Positions 30,201 through 43,400 of a stretch of 64,000 bases of DNA are shown here, in pieces. A program made the translations under genes and the position numbers. Below the pieces are notes generated by a model. The model made no database searches. It was given only the letters and a program-made list of their open reading frames with translations, and had not been told where the DNA came from. This DNA comes from Semisulcospira habei. Lineage: Eukaryota > Mollusca > Gastropoda > Semisulcospiridae. The DNA is taken from the NCBI GenBank assembly GCA_036245525.1, contig BTPG01000003.1, forward strand, positions 155,117,233 through 155,181,232, in the 5' to 3' direction. Numbering within the stretch: position 1 is the stretch's first letter; each line of letters begins with the position of its first letter.

Positions 30201-33200
30201 GGGAACGAGAACTGTTGGGGGGTAAGCGTACACGATGAGACCGCCCCAGGGACTGGAGAGCGCATCGACTGCACAGGCAAGGGGGTCTGGGATCGGGGAG
30301 ACGAAGAGGGGAAGCTGGTGATTCCACCGCGTGGCGAAAAGGTCGATCATAGGCGTCTCCCAATGAGCACAGATCATCCGAAAGATGTCCCTGCGGGGGC
30401 GTCCATTCCGTGTGCAGTAACTGGCCACGCCGGGAGAGAGAGTCGGCCAAAACGTTCAGGTGGCCTGGAATGTATCGGGCTCGGAGAGAAAAGCTGCGGT
30501 CCTTGCACCAGCACATCAGATGGTAGAGGAGCATGCACAGGTCGGGGAAGCGCGTTCCGCCCTGCTTCTGAATGTAGGACACTACCGCCGTGTTGTCCGA
30601 GAGGACGAGTAGCTCCTGGTGACAGCGGTGAGCTTTCCACGCCATAAGGGCTTGCCAGACCACTTGCAGCTCCAACCAGTTGATGTGTTTGTCCGCCAGG
30701 TCCGGAGGCTAGGGGCCGGACGTCGCGAGGAACCGCAGAAGTAGGTGGGCACCTAACCCGGAGAGACTTGCATCGACATAGAGGGAGAGCTGAGGGGGCA
30801 GAGAGGCCAGGGAGACTCCCGAAGCGAGCCAGAAAGTGTCCGTCCAATGCGAAAGATGGGATGCAGCATCCGAGTCACTGGCACCCGGGCAGCTACGTCG
30901 CCGGAGGACGGACGCCAATGGAGCAGGAGGTGCAGCTGTAGCGGCCGTAAGTAAAGACGGCCAAGGGGGAGGAGATCCGCCGCAGCATTCATAAGCCGAG
31001 AAGCTGAAGCCACACACTGGTGGGGGCCGTATCCTCCTGGGCCAACTGGCCGGCTAGGGCGGCAAACTTCTGGATCCGAGGCTCTGGTAAACGCACTCGG
31101 TTGAGGTCTGTTGCAAATTCCATGCTGAGATGGACAAGCGGCGTGAGGAAGTGAGGTCCGGCTTGCCCGCGGTGACCAGGAAGCCCAACAGCGAAAACAG
31201 ATGAAGGAGAGTATCCCTGTCCATCGCCAGGTTGGCCTCCGACTGGTTGCGTAGGAGGAGGCCGTCTAAGTAGTTTGAAGTCGGACTGGCAGACGATCGC
31301 CGGGTCGAGGCGACTACGGGGTCCATGAAGCGAGAGAGAACCCAAGGGCTGAAGTTGAGACCAGAAGAGAGGCCCTAACTGGTAGATCACGCCGTTGAAG
31401 GCGAGACGGAGATACCTCCTGGAGGCGGGATGCAAGAGGACGTGAGGCAAAGCGTCGGAAGAACCCGTTGGGTGGAATCTCAGACCACAGCTGGAGCGAC
31501 GCAGCGGCGGCGAGCACAAGGTGATCCGAAGGACCTCTGCGACGGTAACGTGGATCCAGGGGTCGCCGGAATCCAGGTCAGGGGGCAGTCCGCGGCAGGG
31601 CCAAAAGTATGGCATCACGACGCAACAGGTCGCAAGGCGGCGGCAGGCACGGCATTGACCGACGAAGAAACGTCGTCCTGATGGCCACTTCCGCGAGGGC
31701 AAGGAGATCTCCGAGAAGGGCGACCCCGAAGGGCGCCAGGCGTCCTCGATGCTGCGGACGAAGCGTAGGGTGAGCAGCTCCAGGAAACCCGAGCAAGCCA
31801 AGGAGTGACGAGTGACGCAGTCTTGTCCAAGCCCCGGGGAAGGGTTCGTTGACAAGAGCGGCGTCGCCATGTGGCACAGAGCCGGAGGGTCCAAGGCCGA
31901 AGGGAGCAGGAGAGGACTGGGGAGGGCCGCCCATGAGTCCTGTCAAAGGTAAGGCCGGGCGCTGCCGGGCAGCGACGGTCGGAGATGAAGTGGTAGTCCC
32001 GGAAGCCGAACCGTAGGAGCTGGGCGGAAGGCGTCCTGAAGGCAGAGGGCTGTGGAAGCGACTTGACACTCCGAACCTGCCGTCCTGCGTCCACAAAGTG
32101 GCTCCTACCTCTTGAGTGGAGGGGGGGGTGGGGGGGGGGGGGGCGGACTGCCGCGACTGCAAAGACGGGAGCACTGACATCACGGGACTTTGGTGATCAG
32201 ACGAGACCCGACATAATCAACGTGGTAAGGTCATAGGCCAAGGGCTGCGTGTGCTAGGGTGTCGCGCGTCACGGGCCTTCCCACGCTGGTTCCCGGATGA
32301 GCGAGAGGGTCCCAAGTAGTCCGCCGACAAAGGGACACTGGCCTCTGCTGGGCGGCCTCCGAGAGGCGGCTCTCAGCCGGTTATATGACTCCCCATAAGT
32401 CAGTGAGTGTTCCGAGGTGAGACCAGCCAGGACAGCCAGAGGACAAAGACGGTGCGAAGTGCATCTCTGCAGGCCAGACTCCTTGACTGTGTGGGCGTCA
32501 GGGTGGCTTCAGTCCTGCTATAAAGGCTGGGCTCACGTGTCCGGCGTGTTGTCCAATACACAAGGTCGATGAGGGTACGTGCGGTTGCTGCTCCAGGAGC
32601 GGAGGGCGGGGTGGGGGGGGGGGGGGTCGGCACGATGGACGATGTCTCTACTGGCCGGGCTCAATGAGGCAGGCACACTGCTGGCTATGTGACCCCTCGT
32701 AAGAGTCAGAGGGCTTGTCGAGGAGAGAAAATACCAGGACTGCCAGGGTACAGCGTAAGGCGCGAAGTGCGTCTCTGCAGGCTGGGCTCAGCGAGGCGGG
32801 CACTCTGCCGGCTATACGACCCTTCGTAAGAGTCAGCGGCTTGGCAGTGGCTGCAGTCCTGTGGAAGTGCTGGGCGTAAGTGGCGCTGATGGTGTAGTGG
32901 GAGGTCTCCAGGCCAAGACCGGTCATCGGACGATGGAGCACAAGTCTCTACTGGCTGGGCTCAATGAGGCGGGCGCTCTGCTGGCTATATGACCCCTCAG
33001 AAGAGTCAGTGGGTTTGTCGAGGAGAGACATACCAGGACTGCCAGTGAACAATGTAAGGCGCGAAGCGCGTCTCTCCAGGCCGGGCTCAGTGAGGCGGGA
33101 ACCCTGCCGGCTATACGACCCCTTGGAAGAGTCAGCGGGCTTGGCAGTGGATGCAGTCCTGTGGTAAGTGCTGGGCGTAAGTGTCAGACGAGTCGTCCGT

Positions 33201-34399
33201 TCCACAAGGTCGGGGCGGGCGCGTGAAATCACATCTCCGGAAAGGAGGGGGGGGGGGGGGGGGCGGCAAAGGAACCGACCGGTCGCTAGACGGTGACAGT
33301 ACTCGCGCTGGCAAGGTGCACAGGTGCTTCCTTCTGTAGACCGCCGTAGTTCGTGCCAGGTTGAGCAGCCATCCCAGGCGTGGACAGACGAGTACCAGTC
33401 CCGCGGAGACCGACGTTGTGGATATCCCGCGGCCATCGTCAGTCGCCGCACTGCGAGCAGGCAAGCCCCTGGCAACTGCAACACATACCAGACATAATAG
33501 GTGACCGAGCGTGGCCACCAAAAGGCCCCGCCAATGACATCGAGCGTTCGCCGCGAAGCACCACCCGAGCGCAAGACGCGCCTCTGATCGTCACCGCCTC
33601 CACACATGTCGGACACAACATGCTAACGGCGAGGGCACGAGGGGCCCCGCCAAGCAAAGACGAGCGTCGGGCGCAACATGGTACAAGTACAAGCGAATGA
33701 AGCGCCTCTGAACGAAGCTGGCGCTAACAACACGCTAACTGCGAAGGCACAAGGAGCCCCGCCAAGCTAAGACGAGTGTCGGGCGCACCATGGTACAACA
33801 AGTACAAGCGAACGAAGCACCTCTGAACGAAGCTGGCACTAACAACACGCAAACTGCGGGGGCACGAGGGGCCCCGCCAAGCTAAGACGAGCGTCGGGCG
33901 CACAATGGTACCACAAGTTCAAGCGAACGAAGCGCCTCTGAACGAAGCTGGTGTTAACAACACACTAACGGCGTGGGCACGAAGGTCCCCGCCAAGCTAA
34001 GATGAGCGTCGGGCGCATAATGGTACCACAAGTACAAGCGAACGAAGCGCCTCTGAACGAAGCTGGCGCGAACAACACGCTAACTACGAGGGCACGAGGG
34101 GCCCCGCCAAGCTAAGACGAGCGTCAGGCGCACAATGGTACAAGTACAAGCGCACGAAGCGCCTCTGAACGAAGCTGGCGCTAACCACATGCTAACTGCG
34201 AGGGCACAAGGAGCCCTGCCAAGCTAAGACGAGCGTCGGGTGCACCATGGTACAATGAAGCACAAGCGAAACGAAGTGCCTCTGAACGAAGCTGGCACCC
34301 GGCTGGGGGCCAGCCGAGGGCTGTTACCGCTACCTTACCTCTCAGTCGAAGCGGGGACGGGGGGAAGAAACCTCCAAAACACCCACAACGCGCGACGGT

Positions 34400-34439
<40 letters not shown>

Positions 34440-37400
34440 TCCCAAAGAGTCCGTGCTGCAAAGACCGGGCCACTCCAGGAAGGCACAGAAGAGACAGGCC
34501 GGTAGCACAGGCAATGAAGCCCTCCCTGAAGGCAGAACAGGCAGTGACGCAGGGGAAGCACCGAAGTCCGAAGCCAGAACAAGTGAAAACGACCGGGCGA
34601 AACCGGTCGCACCATACAGTCAGGGTCCAAGGCTAACGCTGAAACATGTCTGCACAGCGTGAGCTCACGTGTGGGCAGGGACGGGAGACAACTCTTGGCC
34701 CCTCTGGGGGTTCCCCGAGTGCCTCCCGGGTTGTGTTGTGACACAACGGGTTCTTAGGCTAAAATTGAGTAAGTAGTAGACACTTCCATATAGTCATGTC
34801 ATCGGTAATGTTTTTGAGGAAACAAATCTACATACATGCACAATGTAAAGTGTAAACCTAAGCTGGATGTTTATCACCCTGTATGTGCAGAAATTTGAAA
34901 TTAATTATGTGTGTGGACCCGTGTAAAGAGGGGGTAAGAATGCTGTGAAGACATGTTTTTGAGGGTGTGCAGTCATCATAATCCAAAACACAAGACGGAA
35001 CATGAGTATGAAAATTCACCTGTCCACTTGAGCAATATTCATGGTAGCAAACACAAAACCCTCAGTCGTCCCATTGACAGCGATCACCAAAACATACAGA
35101 CAGTACCAACGCAGCAAGCTTGGACCTGCAGCAAACATTAATATACATACACTAGATTAAATGTTTAAACCTTCAAATGGCCATCTGTGCCTCTTTTTGT
35201 TGAGGGGATTCCTGCATAGAGTTAATACGGTACAGAACAATTTAAACCAAATGATATAACTTTTTATATGTGTAGTAGTCGTACTGAACCTTTCAAGTAT
35301 CTGGATGGAAACATGGTCAAGCATTTTTCTCACAAGAATTGCAATTTTTTTTTGTGCAACTAAAAATTACACTAACAAATATGTCAAATGTCATGTTCAG
35401 GACACAAACTGACCAATGGTGGTGCCAGAATAATGTGGCACCCAGAGCAGCCAAGTTATTCTGGCACCTCCCGCGAACTATCATGGTCAATCTGTCTCCT
35501 GTTGAAGTGTGTCAGGGCTGAATGGGCAACAGAACGAATGTCAAACATGTCCTAACCAGCGCCACTGCTGAGTATTTCTCCACCATAGATGTAGAGTAGG
35601 AGAAAGGAGTTGGCATAGCCGAATACTAGGATGATACAGCCAATCAGCGTCACAACCTTCAGCAGCACTCCCAGGATGTTGCTGCTGAACGCCAAGGCCT
35701 CCTGAAATGAGAAACAACACAGCTTTGCAGCAAGACAACCGTTCAATGCTGAGAGAGAGCAAATACTCCTTAACTGCAAGAGGCACAGATCCTCATGAGC
35801 CTCTGCAACTGTAAGAGCTTATGTGGATTGTGTTTCTTGTTAACGCCAAATTTACAGCTGGACACATGTGGATCTATGCCTTTTGTTTCTCTAATTGATA
35901 TCTGCATGCTTCGGGCAGTGAATGTGCCATTGTTTTGGTGACACCATTTTGAGCTGCTGCCAATAAGGGGATAAGAAACAGGCGACAGAATACAGGCTAA
36001 GAACACAGACTGTAAAGCTGACAGTCCTCAACTAAACTTACTTTGATTTGGCTTGAAATCCATGATGCTGACTTACTCTTCATAACACAATTCAGCTTTC
36101 CCATATAGTGAATGGTGCTCAACATGTTTCAGCTATACATATGTGACTAGCGCTCTGCTACACATATCTCCTGGCTACATCATATAATGAAGCTTTGATC
36201 TATGCTGAGAGATTGTTTTCCACAGAACTGTTTCCACAATATTTGATAAAAAGGTTGCATTTTATTTTTAATATCCGTATGACCAGAAAGCAAACATAGA
36301 TAGTTTTGTGTCAATCTGAGCTTAAACTTTGCTGCATCTTGCTTAAAGGCCCACTATCGCCATAACTGTTTAGAGATACACTTCTGTAGCAGATGGTTAC
36401 GAAACGCTACACACAGCTCTAGCTATGGTTCATTTTGACATGGGGAAATTCCAGTTCAGCACACTTCGTCTTTATATCAAGTAACCTAACGACTCCACTC
36501 CATTTTATAAATACAACGCTAATACAGTGCTATCAGTGTGAGAAACAGCTTAAAATATATTGACACGCTCATGGCAGCACAGTATAAATAAGTGCAATTA
36601 CATGTGTGCTTTTGCTGTGTGTCCAAACTGCTGTTAAAGTTCATTAGGTGTGTCGAAAAGGCATAAAAACAAATGGTGCTAAAATGTGTCTTCAGTAATG
36701 GTACTTTAAGATCTACAGCAAAACAGTAGCAGCTAAGCATAACCACTAGCTGAATTGCCCACACCTTGTGGCTCACAAAGTCTACATAGCGGTGAGGGTT
36801 GGCTCAATGTTTTCATGCTAATTTGGGGCGGGCAGCTGGTGCCATAAGGACCGGTCAGGGAGCATAGTCCTGTGCCAGCCACTAAGCAAGGTGCTCCGCT
36901 ATAGTGGAGCACCTTGCTTAGTGGCTGGTGCAGGACTCAGCTCACTCTTGCAACTGACCCCAGGGGACCTAACAGTTTGTTTGTCCAATGCTGAGTGACC
37001 TCACTTCTGGCTTGGTATGTGTACTGTAGGTGTGATGCATGCATGAATACAGATGTACAGATGTGAGCACACACACCTGCTGTTGCTCTCTTGCTGGCTT
37101 TCCTCTCATGAGCATCTGAGAAAAAAAGAGATACCCGCTCTCTTCAATGGGCATGAAAATGAAGCGAGCCACCATAGATCCCAAATTGTTGATCACATCA
37201 TACACACCTGCAATGAGATTAATCTATATTTAGAACCAGACTGAAATTGAAAAGGGGACTGCCAAGCATATAAAACACAGAGAATAACCCAACAAAGAAA
37301 AAAATATGCTTAGAAAAGACAGTTACAACACAATTGTGTTGTAATTGTCTTCTTAAAACATGTTTCCTTCTTCGGTGGGGTTTTCTCTATATTTAGATAT

Positions 37401-40400
37401 TTAGACAATTCAAGGGTAGTGCCAGATTGGTTTGGCGCCTGACAGCACCATGCTAATCTGGCACTACCCTTGAATTATCAGGGTAGATCCATCTCCTGCA
37501 ACTGGTGTATAGTTGAGAGGAGATATCTCCACAATCAGGAAATGTAACCTTGGGGTTAAATGGGTGAATGTGACATGACACAATCAAAATCAAAATTTGA
37601 CTCACATTCTGTTGTTTGTTCATTTGTTGTTTTTTTACACATCTAATTCAATTCAGATGAGGTTGTTACATTCAACAACGAAAGTTACTGGTATTCCAAA
37701 TTAATCCCATTGTGCATGCATCCATCAGGTATTGTTGCTGTACTTGTGGCTGCATGCACAAGGGTTAACGTTGGTTAAAAAAGTTTTTTTTTTAAATTCT
37801 AAAAAAAACACATGAACTGTGCTCCCACTTATTGTTATGTCTGCCAATATCCGATTAACCCATTACATCCTCAGGCTGATGTTTTTAAAATTTGCTTATT
37901 GTCCTATGAAGGCTATATTACAGATTAGGAGATAGATCAACCATTTCAGTTCATGGGTGATGCCAGAATAGCTTGGCACCTGAGGTGCCAAGCTATTCTG
38001 GCACCACCCTTGAACTAATATGGTCAAGTTAACTTCAAGCAGTAGTGTATCAGGATGAAAAAGGTAAACTATGATAGTTCACCTTCTGCAGTAAACAATG
38101 AAACTTAACACTCACCTTGGTCTGCAAAGCTCAACACATCAAAGAATGTCATCACATAGCGTTCTCCTGAAACACACACACAACACACATTATAATTTAT
38201 ACCCTGATCATTGAAAAAAGAAAGCTCTGTGGACACATAAAAGAATAAACAAAATAGCAACCACAAAACAGGAAACCCTACAGAATAAACCACCAATGAA
38301 AACAATAAACAGATGAATAATAACAAACAGCAAACACACACACACACAAACATGAATCACAAACAAAACAAACAAACAACAAACAATGCACATACATGAA
38401 CCATTCTTACCTTCTGTCAGGATCTGCTTGAGGAAAGACTGCTTGAAGAAGCTGAAAGTCAGCCGAGTGAGATTTCTGTCAAAAAATGGCTGGCAGACAA
38501 CAAAAAAAAAAAAAAAAAAAAGAAGAAGAAGAATATTTACATTTGTAACCATACCTACAGCCTAAATGCATTCTAACTGTGCAGATAAAATGTGATGTCA
38601 ACTGACTGTTACAAATCCTGGTGAGCGTCCGATCAGCTTGGCGCCTGACAACCCCTACATTGTCAGCGGCACAAATCATGTCTTTGAAAGCAGGGCAAAA
38701 CTGAACACAGCATAATCCCATCAATCCAAACAACACGGCTATAATTAGGGCCAGCAAGAGGCAGCGAATCTGCGGGGGCTCATAAGGTACTTTGCCTCTT
38801 GCAGTTAGGTTGTGTCCCTTGCAGTTAGGTAGTGTCCCATTTTTCTGGCAGTGTAGGGGTTACCTCATTCAGCCCGGCGCACATATTTCCCAAATTCTGG
38901 AGGCGTCATCTAACGACTATGCACCTGTTGCAGGAGATGGATCGACCATGATAATTCAAGGGTAGTGCCAGATTAGCTTAGGGCACTAATCTGGCACTAC
39001 CCTTGAATTATCATGGTTGACCTATCTCCTGCTGTAGTGCATCAGGGCTGAATGAGTCAAGGTGCCACGCTAATCAGATAATACCATGGAGCAATCAAGG
39101 TTGATTTTTCCACAAAAACGTTAGTCTTCATAGAGGGCTAACAGCGACCAGTCTAAAATGTCCATCAGGTCAGGCTCAGTATAATCGTGGTACCCAGGAG
39201 CCATTATATCAGACTGTTTTATTCAAGATTGCATCTTATTCATATAGGGGCCTGATGGGCTCAATGTACTTAACTGCAAGACAACCACTGCACCACTGTC
39301 ATTCACTCAATATCAATACGAAGAGAAGCAAGCTACTGCACATCTGAAACTCACAATAGGACAGGCTCTGTAATTCGACAACAGTTTTTAACCTTCAAAG
39401 CAACCATCCAGGAAAAAAAGGAGTAGACATTTTGTCTCAATCTATACTGACCTTGTCCATCGATCGGTACCGACAGTTTAGTATCCATGCTTTTTGCACA
39501 CTAAAGCATGGTTCAAGCATACATCAGTGGTCAACATTTCCCTGTGCCTTGAACCAAGCTTCATGCTTATTTCTGACAGGTTAATACAAATACAGTACAT
39601 ACAGTATTAGCGTGGCCACTTTCACAACATTTTGGCAGAATGGATAATACTGTACTCTTACATGGTTGAGAGCGTTTGGGGATAATTCAGCTTTCCCTTG
39701 TACTGAGTGAGCATAGCGGCTTTGTGCATGTGGTAGCATAGCAGTTGTATCGCATTTGAGTACACTGAGCCCAGCAGGTCCCTATGGTCATATCTAGTGC
39801 TGAAGAAACATCACTAGATAAGCAATAGGTCATCAAGCTGACGTCATCTTTAGCTGGTGCCCGCACAGCCGTGCGTGGACCAACTACGGCTGATGTTGGC
39901 CCAAGGACATTTTGCTTACTGGCATCCCCAGGGAAGCCAGAGACCTGCGTGCATCACATCCAATACCAAGATATACTGGAGAGTGTAATACTGAGGATAA
40001 CCTGTACAAATGCACAGATCTGCAGGAACTTATCTTGCTATGACACGTATGACTATGACAGCAGAAATCACAAGACAAGAGTATAGAGGGACAAATGAAA
40101 TCAGACACATAGCAATTCAATCAAATGAACACAATTAAATTCTTGACATACAGTGATACACATTAGCTACTACACACTGGTGCACGGTGGACTGCTAACA
40201 TTTGCTGATATGAGTTATCAACATTGTCTCGTAAACTAAGAATTTTCTGCGCTTCTTTTCATAATCTATATGAGCAGGTAACATATGCTTTCTACTGTCC
40301 CTTGTGTGTAATGGAAAAACTCCACTACATAAAAAACCCCAGTAGCAATGCATTTTCGGGCCCACAATGGCTGCAGAGGGCCCAAAGACATTTTCTTACT

Positions 40401-43400
40401 AGAAGGAGAAGAGTCTTTCACTGTACAACATTCAACGTTTTGTCCAGCATTAGCGTAAGACATACTAAGACCATATATAACAAACAGATATTGCAAACTA
40501 TTAGCCACTAATTGCCTTAACCCTTTTAGCCGTGGATCCCTAGAGCAGGAGATGGCTTGACCATGATAATTCAAGGGTAGTGCCAGATTAGCTTGGCGCC
40601 TGAAGGCACCAAGCTAATCTGGCACTACCCTTGAATTATCACTGTCACGCCATCAATTTGAGAAATGGGACCGTGGGGCTAAAAGGGTTGCGCAGGTCCC
40701 CTCAACCCCCGTGAGCTGCTATACAAGTAGTGTAGAGGATCACGGGAGATAACCAGTGTGCAGCTATTACAACACTTACCTTTCCAGGAATCCTGCTTGG
40801 AAAGAGCTCTCTAATGGAGGAGATTGGGAATGTATTGTTGTCGTCCTTTTTCACTTTTTTCGTTATGTGATATGTGAAGTAGGCAAAGTAAGTGGCCGAT
40901 AGGATAACGCTGGAGACGACCTGAGCGATGGAAAAGCAGATGAGACCCCACTGCGGTCGCCAAAGAACTAGAGTGGCTGTGATTGTGACCTTGATGATTT
41001 GTGCTAGTCCCAGGCAAAGCGACTGCAAACATGAACCACAACAAATGAAGGGTGCAAATTCAAATTCATGATACACCAGCAATAAAATCAGGTCCCAACA
41101 TTCTCTGTTACCTCTCTTTTACCAACAGCAATAACCAAAAAGGTGGCCATTAACCCATTACATCCTGAAGCTGATTTGTTAAAACTTGCTTATTGTCCTG
41201 TGAAGGCTACATTACAGATAGGAGACAGATCAACCATTTTAGTTCAAGGGTGGTGCCAGAACAGCTTGGCGCCTCAGGCGCCAAACTCTTCTGGCACCAA
41301 ACTTGAACTATCATAGTCAAATAAATTTCAAGCAGTAGTGTATCAGGATGAAAAGGGTTAAAATGCACTACACTGTAATTACTGTGCATATTTGACACCC
41401 TAATTTTTTTTCACCACAGACAAATTCTCATAATCTCAGAAATAACCAACTAAAAATCCAAGAAAGAAGAAAACTCAGCTCTAGCCCCATAGTACAGTAT
41501 TGGGTACATTTATTGGGGTGGTGTCCTGCACATTTGCCTATTTCTATATTTCATTTCCATGATTTATTTGCCATAGTTGTCATTCAAAGTAAATGAGGTA
41601 AGTTGAATTTAACAGCATGCCCTCAATTAGAAAAACAAAAGAAGAAAGGCAAAGCCCTTATCATGGCTTATGGCTCACGTGTATGACCAATCTACATATG
41701 TGTGACCTTTGTGACAATAAATGCTGGCTTCTGCCCCAGCAAAATCCATATTTTCTCAAAGTTTAAGCATTTTCACACATCTGTCAACCCCTGTGACCCT
41801 TGCCCTTTGCAATAAGTCGACTAAATTAGTATGCATAAGAAGGTCTTATCGTGCCAAATTTGATTGAAAATTTTGCAAAAATATTGATAATAACTACAAA
41901 TCTATCAAAAATTGGCATTTTAAAACACATTTGCAGACCTCTTGTGACCTTTGACCTTTTCTGAGAAGTCATCCAAATTAGTATGCATAGACAGATCTTA
42001 CCATCAGGCATCTCTGTACCAAGTTTGGGTTTGAAGTTGTAATATGGTATTTAAGAAAAAATATCTGTTGTCAAAATATGGCTATGTTTTACCCATTTCC
42101 TGAGCTCTTGTAACCCTTGACCTTTCGAGGGGTCAACCAAATTAGTATGCAAAGAAAGGTCTTACCCTCAGATATCTTTGTACCAAGTTTGGGTTTGAAA
42201 TTAAAAATAGTATTTGAGAAAAAATTCATTTTAGCCAAATACAGATATTTTTTTTACCTATTTCCTGATGCCCTGTGACCTTTTTGAGAGGTCACTCAAA
42301 CTGGAATGTTTAGAAAGGTCTTGCCAAAAGTATCCTTGGGTCAAGTTTGAAGACTGTGGTTTGAATAGTCTCTGAATTAATGCCAACGTTAAAGCTTACC
42401 ACGGATGACAGACAGACAACCAATGGCTCAGAACATAGACTCACGTTTGCTTCACACATGAGCCAATTAATAAACAACAGCAGAAAATGGGACAAGCATG
42501 ACATTTCCAAGTATCAAGCTAACCCTTTGGGTATCGGTAGTGGTTTTAGTTGTGATGATTCTTGCAGAAATCATTGTGACTAAAACCGTTTCTAACACCC
42601 AAAGGGGTAAGCTAAAATACCTTGAACATATTATATACAGCTGCAAATTTTCAGAAATGACAGCAAGTAGGTAGACAAACAATCAGTAGATAGACAGTAT
42701 GTCCATTCTCATGTATGAACGGACATCACAGTCAATGCAGCAAACAATCGATAAGAAACATTTAAAAACCTTATCGCACAAAACTACTGCCTATGCCAGA
42801 AGAGACTTTAACACTTCATAGCAGTTTTAGTCGCGATGATTTCCACAGGAATCATGACTAAAACCACTTCTGACACACAAATGGTTAAAACCAGAAAAAT
42901 AGCACAAGCAACTTTCTCACACCCACCGATAAGCACCGCCACCACTGAAGACACTGGTTGAACATTTAAACCATATCATACTCAGACTAAAAGCTTCACA
43001 TTTGTACACTGCCATACACACGCTACATTATATTTATAGTACTTACAGATAAGGATATAGACCAATGGCTTTAGTTTAAGGGTGGTGCCAGAATAGCTTG
43101 ATGCCTAGAGGCACCAAGCTATTCTGACACTACCCTTGAACTATTTTAGTCAAACTTATTTCACACACTGGTGTATTCCGAATATGGATTAATACAACAC
43201 AGACTTACCTTCAACTTCACAATGAGATTGGTTTGAGCTGTCACATACAGGACATCACTTGGGGTCTCAAGCCAAGCTGACGCTGCATAGGACACCACCC
43301 CAATACTGTAGTATGGTACCAGGGCGGGATCTGGCCTCTCCAGCAAATACAGCCACACAAGAGACAGCAGTGTTGCCCAAAGCGCACTCACAGGTACTCT

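Larger units (their letters stand above)
28495..34830 (-). mobile_element. DIRS-like tyrosine-recombinase retrotransposon, copy 1
   Basis: 6.3 kb. The outer 200 bp or so are inverted: TTACTCAATTTTAGCCTAAG (left) against the right end at about 34745-34770. A second inverted block just inside the left end (28730-28826) matches the extreme right end. This ITR plus internal complementary region is the DIRS signature; there are no LTRs. Coding order on the - strand is gag-like, reverse transcriptase/RNase H, tyrosine recombinase. All are interrupted by stops or shifts. Long G runs lie at 32122-32144, 32607-32626, 33249-33263 and 34400-34438. Confidence 0.9.

Noticed and set aside
28495..34830. LTR retrotransposon
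   Set aside because: The ends are inverted, not direct repeats, and a tyrosine recombinase replaces the integrase.
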